Source: Elusimicrobia bacterium GWA2_69_24 (lineage in GTDB: Bacteria; Elusimicrobiota; Elusimicrobia; UBA1565). From it: DNA of 39,800 nucleotides. The stretch lies in assembly GCA_001799695.1 (NCBI GenBank), contig MGTY01000007.1:1-39800 (forward strand). The letters run 5' to 3'. The position numbers were made by a program, and so were the translations under genes. The notes below the pieces were generated by a model, which worked only from the letters and a program-made list of their open reading frames with translations, was not told where the DNA came from and did not search any database. The stretch's first letter is position 1; the number at the start of each line of letters is the position of its first letter. Below, one piece after another: positions 8,301 through 13,819 of this stretch.

Positions 8301-8511
8301 TTACGCAGACGGCGGTCTTGCCGACCCCCTGCTTGGGGCCCGCGAACACCGCGATGCGCTTGGGAGCCTCCTCCTGGGCAGCGCTGTCGTCGACGAGGTC
8401 TTCCACCAGCCGGAGTATATCCTTGATCGCGGGGACATTCAAGGCGGCAGCGGGTCCCTGGGAGAGGTGGGCCCGGGTCCCAGGCCGGGGTCCCAGACGG
8501 CCCTGTGGCAA
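5398..8511 (-). CDS. Tandem CpaE/MinD-like ATPase domains fused to a Ser/Thr kinase-like domain
   Basis: A 1037-residue cytoplasmic protein with three parts. Residues about 53-320 and 333-610 are two copies of a MinD/CpaE-like P-loop ATPase. Copy 1 has KQGVGKT (K60-T66, with the signature lysine K60) and LQFDPQ. Copy 2 has RDGAGKT around K346, where the signature lysine is arginine. The copies align along their length (RELGFLLG/QELGFLLG, FVVNQ/FVVNA, PWVDALRPLLG/GWVAALKPLLG). A helical, TPR-like linker follows (about 690-760). Residues about 775-1035 are a Hanks-type kinase: GAGALG loop, K810 in AAVKELR, HRDLKPANIM (D904) and YLAPEQ. DFG is changed to DFS (D922), and the alpha-C glutamate appears to be alanine (RFLAAA), so activity is uncertain. 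It may couple spatial positioning or pilus/secretion assembly to phosphorylation. The start is uncertain: TTG at 8511 or TTG at 8442, neither with a clear ribosome site. Confidence 0.8.
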   Translation of the reverse strand: MPQGRLGPRPGTRAHLSQGPAAALNVPAIKDILRLVEDLVDDSAAQEEAPKRIAVFAGPKQGVGKTAVCVNLALAWAGIQKRKVLILQFDPQCRRELGFLLGAEQPGSLAELANSLRGRAPSPADLELPTHWGVGALTWGAEGGSAPLDPRDLVRTLQALLERYDLFIDLDPGSTLQEFAFDIADVRFWITRPSLAYTEATFDRLMELRSLLFRASDFDFVVNQAGVPGALSRMELDCFFATMDRKVLSYMPWEDLLFECANRGKNLVIEDPRRPWVDALRPLLGRLLHSHPRRKPFTAWTSDDLRRGQAFLWSPERSAPPLPGAGPEGAGGRVAAFTGPRDGAGKTTLGLNLAMAWAAWRERWAVIVQLDPLCGQELGFLLGQKQVPSLGSLARELRAGAPASAVWRDRLDFTPFGVACVRFAENAQERAALAPEDIVGVLRALHRDHDLFLDVGPDPALQGLAVELADVVFSVLLPLRAHLETTCGQFLASPDLLAAVAKCEFVVNACDLHGAFTPEDLERFFSTMGKTALSRMPFEARLPELANAGKIWAVEKPKSGWVAALKPLLGALAEREPSGREWGPDLAARLRGAGRPVWEPEPELDAPAPARGTSDPLPRARVASAMDRERLWIREDPRHEGRYRSGLERIVGELILEQRSAEPRLWAARRARAEVDAFLGLKELDALSRRPSAHAVRELYAGYRVRATAKMAPFVYYTLAAGAEAAGDASLAQEIFGRFLEEDIDFRDARRRLRALEASPRPPAAAAAPVAPAARLAAGRFELRGRIGAGALGPVFEGVEKASSLRAAVKELRPEIQRSAADLKRFLAAARTVTGLSGRGIVRLLEVDAGPERTLLVYEFAEGQPLSSILSARGRLQLDECKIFLDDVYQAVAIAHRAGVLHRDLKPANIMIGPDGAARVLDFSLSREAKDMAARLAGPQAAGTSAYLAPEQHHGRSSPAADVYAMGVTLYELLTGELPFPAGDSLAEKERARYLPARVAVPGLPAALDGFLLEALAPDPAKRIAGPAEFYDRLFTL

Positions 8512-8539
8512 TTCCGCTTGCCGGCTACACTTTCCATAT
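8512..8539. promoter_or_regulatory. 28-bp divergent gap with leaderless-type -10 for the nucleotidyltransferase-RNase gene
   Basis: The two large divergent genes are separated by only 28 bp if the kinase gene starts at its first TTG. TACACT at 8526-8531 lies 8 nt before the ATG at 8540, so a transcript would begin at or next to the start codon. No Shine-Dalgarno is visible and no good -35 is seen. If the kinase gene starts at the internal TTG at 8442, the control region is 97 bp. Confidence 0.35.
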
Positions 8540-11500
8540 ATGCGGAGACGGCGTCAGGCCCTCGCGCTGCTGCTCTCTTTAGGCCTCCTCTGCCCTAGCG
8601 CCGCGGCGCAGGTCCGGACCGCGGCCGTCACCCAGACCGCGCCCGTCCTCGTCTCCGGCATCGTCTCGGCCCCCCTCTCGGCTCCCGTCCCCCTGACCCT
8701 CGGGACCCAGTCCCTCTCGCCTTCGCTCGCCGCGCCTCTGCCGGCCCTCTCGCCCGCGCTCCCCGCCGTCTCCGCCCGGGCCCTCCCGCAGGCGCTGGCC
8801 CTGCCCGCTTCCTCCCTGCGCGCCGCGCGCCCGGTCCGGGCGATCGCACCCGCGGCACAGGCCGTCCCCCTGCCCGCGGCTGCGTCCTTCGGCCGCCGGA
8901 TACAGGCCCTCGCCGCCGGCATCGCCGAGGCGGGCAAGGCTCTCCTGGCCCCCGCATCCGACGGCGGGCGCTCGGCGGCCGAGACCCTGTTCAGCCGCCT
9001 GCTCGACGCGGACGCGGCCATCCCGGCCTCATCCGAAGACGATCTCGTCCTCCCGGTAGAGGGGGTAGACTTCTCGGCCGAACAGCTCCGCCGGGTCAGC
9101 ATGACGAGCGCCGCTCTCGAGCGCGCCGTGGCCCTGGCCGCCGGTTCGGCCCTCCCCGGCGCGGTCCTGCAGGCCCGCTCCCGCGGCTCCTCGTCGCGCG
9201 GCACTCAGAGCGACGAGAACCCCGATTACGACCTCATGGTCCGCGTGGACCAGGGCTCTCCCGAGGCGGCCGCGGAGGCCATCTCGGGCGCCCTGCCCGC
9301 CCTCAAGAGCGCTTTGACCGCGGCCGTGAGCCGCGAGGCCTCCCAGCTCTTCCCGGGACTCGAGCTTACGGTCTCCGTGGGGAACCCCGTCCAGCTCAAC
9401 GACCCCGCCGACCACAAGCGGGTCCAGGGCGTGTTCATGCTCCCCGTGCAGGTGAGCGGCCCCTCGGGTCTCCTCATCGACGCGGACGTCTCCTTCAGCG
9501 GCCGGCCCGAATACTCCAACGACTACCCCGGCTATTTCGACGATCAGCTGGCCGCGGTGCGGCGCCTGGGCGGCGAGCAGGCCGCGGCCCGGGTGCTCCA
9601 TGACATCCGCCTGGCCAAGAAGCTCTTCATCGCCCTCATCGGCTCCTACAAGCCCTGGCGCGGCGGCCCCAGCGGCGTGGGAGCCGAGCAGCTCATTATG
9701 CAGTCCGGCCGCGTCTCGGACGCGGACCGGGGGCGCACGGTCCTGGAGGCCGGCAGCTTCGACAAGTTCATGGACCGCATCCATGCCGCGGCCTACGAAT
9801 CCGACGGCCGCCTGCGCGGCGCGAAGAAGGGCCGGCGGTTCTGGCTCGTGCACAACGCCTTCATGGCCCCGGAGAACTTCCTCGACCTGGTGAGCGACGG
9901 GACCTGGAACCAACTCGCCCGCGCGGCCAAGCTCTACCGCGAGGCCCGCGCCGAGGGCCGCCCCGTGGACCTGGACTCCCTCAAGCCGGAGAAGCCCGCG
10001 CCTGCCATGCTCCGGCCGGTGGAGCGCGTGGTCCCCATCGTGTCGACCCCCGCACCCGTGACCCCCAGCCTCACCATGACCTCCCCCCTGCGGATCTGGA
10101 AAGCCAAGGAGCTGGTGAACGGGGCCGTGCGCCGGCTCAAGGAGCGCGGCCATGCGGTCGAGAAGTCGGCCGTGGCCTGGCGGCGGGTGAACGGCGAGAA
10201 CGTCTACACCGTGACGCTCCAGCTCGCCCCGGGCGGCGACGCAGCCAAGGCCCTCCGCGACTTGGGCGAGCTCATCACCCGCGAGCACCCGGCCGCCCGG
10301 CTCGAGGCGGGCGCCCAGGCCCCGGCCCTCAAGACCGCCGACGCCCGGCTCTTCCTCCGTTCGCGCTCCGGCCGCGACGCGGCCGACCGGCAGGCGCAGA
10401 AGTTCGCCCGGCACATGGGTCTGGGGCGCATCGAGCTGGCGCTGCGGCCCGGAGCGGACGGCTCCTATGCCGCCGGCTTCTCGCTCGACGGCATGACCCG
10501 CGAGAAGTTCGCGGCGGCTGCGATCGCCTTCTTCAAGGCCTCGGATGCGGTGGAACTCGCGGCCGTGGGCTTCCCGAACGGCGCGGCCCCCGCCGCCTCC
10601 GCGGCCGAAGCTCCGGGCCGGCTGACCCTCGAGATGCTGAACCGCTTCACCACCAACGGCCCCGCTCCCTCCAAACGCGGCGACGCGTACCTGTACGCGC
10701 AGGGGGCCAAGGCCCTGCCCGCGGGCCTGGAGTCCTCGGGGCGGCGCACCCAGGTCGCCAGCGACCCGGGCCCCATGGACGGGGTCACCCGCACGATGCT
10801 TTTGCGCAAGAATGGCCGCGCCTACGTCATGCTCGAAGAGGACAACGGCGAAGGCATGCCGGCGCATAAGCCCGTCAAGATCCCGGGAAGGTTCGCCCAG
10901 GGCCTCATGACCCAGACCTTGGTGGAGGTCGTGCACGAAGGCAAGCTCATCCGCTCCGTGCGGCCCATCGGCGCCTACGCCGTGGACATGATGATCGGAC
11001 GGGTCAGCAAGGTCGGGCAGGGACTCCGCCTGGCCCCGCTCTTCAGCGGCGACGCGGCCAAGGCCCTCTACGAGCCCCTGGCCATCGCGGGCGGCGGCCA
11101 AGGGGCCGCCGTCCTCGCAGGCGCGAGTCGTTCTCCTCTCGCCGGAGAGGGCGGCGCGGCCCGGGAGGGCGACATCCTGCAGGTCTTCGTCCGGCCCGGC
11201 CAGGGCGCCTACGAGGCGGTCCCGCTCCTGAGCCTCGGCCGCGAGCTCACCCCCGAGATCGCGGCGCGCGAGATCGCCCTGCGCCACGGGGCGCGCGGCT
11301 ACTTCGAGGAAGCCGTCATACGGCAGGCGGAAGAGGTCGGCCGCACACAGGACCCTGCGGCGGACTTCCAGCGCATGAAGGCCTCCAAGGGCCGGACCGA
11401 GGACCTGCGCCAGCTCCCCTTCGTCACCATAGACCCGGTGGGGGCCGGCGACCTCGACGACGCCTACTACGTGCGCAAGGAGGCGGACGGGAGCTGGACC

Positions 11501-12805
11501 TGGTACCTCGCCACCGCGGACGTGGCCCAATACGTGAAGCCCGGCACCCCGGCCTTCAAGGCCGCGGCGCGCATCGGCAACACGTTCTACTCGGTGGACA
11601 AGGACGGGGTCTCGGAGTTCCCGATGAACCACCCCGTCGTCTCAAAGTCGGTGTCGAGCCTGCTGGCGGGCAAGGACTCGCTAGCCATGGTCTCCAAGAT
11701 GCGCTTCAGCGCCGAGGGGAAGTTCCTCCTCGAAGAATCCGAGGTGTTCCTGGGCCTGGTGCGCGTACAGGGCCGCTACACCTACGACCAGGTCGCGGCG
11801 CTCTGGAAGGGCAAGGCCGGGCACGGCATCGCCCACCTGGACCAGGTGGCCCTGGCCCGTGAGCTCTCGCGCAAGCTCAACACCCAGGACCAGGACCGGG
11901 GCAAGCTCCAGCTCCATTTTCAGGAGGTCGAGCACCGCAAGGGACCGGACGGCCGCTGGGGCAACTTCGTCGTCGCAGAGGACCCGCTCATCCAGGAGTC
12001 GCACCGCCTCATCGAGGAGCTCAAGGTGTACGGCAACCGCGTCATCGCCGTTCGCCTGGAGGCCATCGCCGATAAGGCGGGCATACCGCACATCAGTCGG
12101 GTGCACCCGGCCCAGGACGAGAAGATCAACGAGCGCCTGCGCTCGGAACTCTCCGGCATCGGCGTGCCCTGGCCCAAGGACGAGCCCCTGTGGCAGTACC
12201 TGGCCCGCCTGCGGGAACGCACGGACCTCTCACCGGAGCTCCGCGAGACCGCCCAGATACTGGCCCTGCGCAGCCGCAGCTCCGCCCTTTATGCGGCGGA
12301 CGACGCCGAAGGCCACGAAGGCCTGGCTCTCGTAGCCAAGGCCTACGACCATCCCTCAACGCCCATCCGCCGCTTCTCGGACATGTTCAACCGGGCGCTG
12401 CTCGAGTCCTACCTCGAAGGCGGCGACCCCAAGGCCCTCTACGAAGCCGTGCTGGCGGACATGAAGGAGCTGGGCTTCGAGTCCCTGGAGGAATACCTGC
12501 TCCACCTCAACGGCCGCGAGCAGGCCGCGCGGAGCATGGACCGCGAGATGGACGAATTCGTGTCGGTCTACGAGCTGGCCAAGCCCGAGAACCGCGGCAG
12601 GCATTTCACCGGCTACGTGAAGATGCTCAAGGAAGGCAAGAACGCCGAGGCGGTCATCCAGCTGCGGGAACTGCCCGTGACCATCACCCTGCGCGGCGAG
12701 GACGCCCGCCGCTTCAAGCTCCTGGGCAAGGTCGCCGTCGAACTGCGCGGCGCGGACACGGCCCGCATGCAGATCGACGCCTCCATCCATTCCCTGGCCG
12801 ACTAG
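8540..12805 (+). CDS. Predicted exported nucleotidyltransferase-RNase R fusion protein
   Basis: A 1421-residue protein with a Sec-type signal peptide (four arginines, a leucine-rich core, AAAQ cleavage region, residues 1-24) and a long Pro/Ala-rich stretch to about 110. Residues about 195-475 resemble the archaeal class I CCA-adding enzyme. GSSSRGT (216-222) precedes D229-Y-D231, and a third acid is in LLIDADV (D314 or D316). Then come IRLAKKLF..GSYKPWRGGPSGVGAEQL and a basic helical end. A middle region (about 480-790) is unrecognised. The C-terminal part is an RNase II/R module: a degenerate cold-shock-like region, then the RNB domain with VTIDPVGAGDLDDA (D965, D971, D973, D974, the Mg site) and STPIRRFSDM (R1277, R1278), then a weak S1-like end. 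Family knowledge predicts 3'-end nucleotide addition and 3'-5' RNA degradation. I know of no described protein joining them behind a signal peptide. The substrate is unknown. Confidence 0.8.
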   Translation: MRRRRQALALLLSLGLLCPSAAAQVRTAAVTQTAPVLVSGIVSAPLSAPVPLTLGTQSLSPSLAAPLPALSPALPAVSARALPQALALPASSLRAARPVRAIAPAAQAVPLPAAASFGRRIQALAAGIAEAGKALLAPASDGGRSAAETLFSRLLDADAAIPASSEDDLVLPVEGVDFSAEQLRRVSMTSAALERAVALAAGSALPGAVLQARSRGSSSRGTQSDENPDYDLMVRVDQGSPEAAAEAISGALPALKSALTAAVSREASQLFPGLELTVSVGNPVQLNDPADHKRVQGVFMLPVQVSGPSGLLIDADVSFSGRPEYSNDYPGYFDDQLAAVRRLGGEQAAARVLHDIRLAKKLFIALIGSYKPWRGGPSGVGAEQLIMQSGRVSDADRGRTVLEAGSFDKFMDRIHAAAYESDGRLRGAKKGRRFWLVHNAFMAPENFLDLVSDGTWNQLARAAKLYREARAEGRPVDLDSLKPEKPAPAMLRPVERVVPIVSTPAPVTPSLTMTSPLRIWKAKELVNGAVRRLKERGHAVEKSAVAWRRVNGENVYTVTLQLAPGGDAAKALRDLGELITREHPAARLEAGAQAPALKTADARLFLRSRSGRDAADRQAQKFARHMGLGRIELALRPGADGSYAAGFSLDGMTREKFAAAAIAFFKASDAVELAAVGFPNGAAPAASAAEAPGRLTLEMLNRFTTNGPAPSKRGDAYLYAQGAKALPAGLESSGRRTQVASDPGPMDGVTRTMLLRKNGRAYVMLEEDNGEGMPAHKPVKIPGRFAQGLMTQTLVEVVHEGKLIRSVRPIGAYAVDMMIGRVSKVGQGLRLAPLFSGDAAKALYEPLAIAGGGQGAAVLAGASRSPLAGEGGAAREGDILQVFVRPGQGAYEAVPLLSLGRELTPEIAAREIALRHGARGYFEEAVIRQAEEVGRTQDPAADFQRMKASKGRTEDLRQLPFVTIDPVGAGDLDDAYYVRKEADGSWTWYLATADVAQYVKPGTPAFKAAARIGNTFYSVDKDGVSEFPMNHPVVSKSVSSLLAGKDSLAMVSKMRFSAEGKFLLEESEVFLGLVRVQGRYTYDQVAALWKGKAGHGIAHLDQVALARELSRKLNTQDQDRGKLQLHFQEVEHRKGPDGRWGNFVVAEDPLIQESHRLIEELKVYGNRVIAVRLEAIADKAGIPHISRVHPAQDEKINERLRSELSGIGVPWPKDEPLWQYLARLRERTDLSPELRETAQILALRSRSSALYAADDAEGHEGLALVAKAYDHPSTPIRRFSDMFNRALLESYLEGGDPKALYEAVLADMKELGFESLEEYLLHLNGREQAARSMDREMDEFVSVYELAKPENRGRHFTGYVKMLKEGKNAEAVIQLRELPVTITLRGEDARRFKLLGKVAVELRGADTARMQIDASIHSLAD

Positions 12806-12846
12806 CGAAGCCGCAGGCACCCGATGCCGGCGTGTCGGCTGGGCGC

Positions 12847-12876
12847 TTGAGATTCGTACGATACCTATGCCACAAT
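12847..12876 (+). promoter_or_regulatory. Possible promoter of the thioredoxin-like lipoprotein gene
   Basis: TTGAGA (12847-12852) and CACAAT (12871-12876) are separated by 18 nt. They lie in the 123-bp gap after the RNase-fusion gene, about 50 nt upstream of the GTG at 12929. The -10 matches only four of six positions. Confidence 0.3.
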
Positions 12877-12928
12877 ACCCTCGCATCATGGCCGAAGGTA
12901 AGGGCTGAACGCGGCCGCGGGATTTAGG

Positions 12929-13819
12929 GTGAGCCGGGTCATTTTCCTCATCGCCGTCTTCGCGGTCACGGGGATTGCAGGCTGCGCCGGACCTGAGACC
13001 CGGGTTTTGGCTATCGCCGACCGGATTCCAGGACCCGGCGTGATCATACGCGATCCGGACAAACTCGATGCCGTCGCCGCGCTCTTCGGAGAGGAGGATC
13101 TCTCGGAGGCGAACCTGCGGCGGTATTCCGACAAGACGATCGCCCTCCTGTATCGGTCGCTCCGGCGAACGACCTTTTACCTACCGGAGCAGGAGCGCTA
13201 TATCGTCTTGCTGCGCAGATTGCTGGCCGAGCATCTCCGGCGCGGGACGCAAACCGATGACGACGTCAAGAACATGTACAAGGCTTATCTCGGCGCGAGG
13301 ATGTTCGAGAGCGCGGGGGATCTTCGCAAGCAGTTCCCCGGGCTGGCTTTCCCCGCGACACCCGAGATCGTGGCATCCAGCGCGATGCCGGAGGCGACTC
13401 GCTGGCGTGCGTATGAGATATCGGAAGGAGGCGGGAAGGCCGAGCTTACGGCGTTGCCCTTGGGACAAGGCGCCAAGATCGTCGTCGTCATGTTCCCCGG
13501 TTGCTCCGTAGCGGAAAGAGCGCTGACCGAGGTGTTAGGCGATGCCGAGTTCGCCGATAGATTCAAGGCGAATGGCCTGCTGGTGACGGAACGATTCGAT
13601 TCCGTGGGTGTTGCGAAGTGGAAGAGCCATTTCAATTTCGATGCGGTATACATCACAAGCAAGGCCAGCGATTTCCCGGGTCTTGATTTTCGTTCTTCAC
13701 CGCAGTTTTATTTCCTGGAAGACGGCAAGGTGGTCTATCACTTCGAGGGCTGGGACACGGGGAAGGAGTTCGACACGGCAGCCCTCCTGCGCAAGGGACT
13801 AAAGGCTCTCCGCCTCTGA
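12929..13819 (+). CDS. Lipoprotein with thioredoxin-like C-terminal domain lacking CxxC
   Basis: A 296-residue protein starting with GTG. It begins with a clear lipoprotein signal (hydrophobic stretch, IAGC lipobox, C19), so it should be lipid-anchored in the envelope. Residues about 30-150 are helical and unrecognised. Residues about 185-295 look like a thioredoxin fold: strand KIVVVMF, then PGCSVAE where the redox CxxC should be (only one cysteine), a cis-proline-like SSPQFYFL, then EDGKVVYHFEGW. A normal dithiol exchange is therefore unlikely; a binding or one-cysteine role is possible. The gene is visibly less GC-rich at third codon positions than its neighbours, which may reflect recent acquisition. 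Its last 21 bp overlap the end of the convergent molybdenum-hydroxylase FAD subunit gene. The start has only weak ribosome-site support. Confidence 0.75.
   Translation: MSRVIFLIAVFAVTGIAGCAGPETRVLAIADRIPGPGVIIRDPDKLDAVAALFGEEDLSEANLRRYSDKTIALLYRSLRRTTFYLPEQERYIVLLRRLLAEHLRRGTQTDDDVKNMYKAYLGARMFESAGDLRKQFPGLAFPATPEIVASSAMPEATRWRAYEISEGGGKAELTALPLGQGAKIVVVMFPGCSVAERALTEVLGDAEFADRFKANGLLVTERFDSVGVAKWKSHFNFDAVYITSKASDFPGLDFRSSPQFYFLEDGKVVYHFEGWDTGKEFDTAALLRKGLKALRL

Noticed and set aside
8045-8539. 165-codon N-terminal extension of the nucleotidyltransferase-RNase gene
   Set aside because: It runs antisense into the kinase-fusion gene, while the ATG at 8540 begins a textbook signal peptide.
9029-11632. 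Minus-strand open frame of 867 codons
   Set aside because: Antisense to the nucleotidyltransferase-RNase gene, whose domains are clear; its composition is that of a GC-rich shadow frame.
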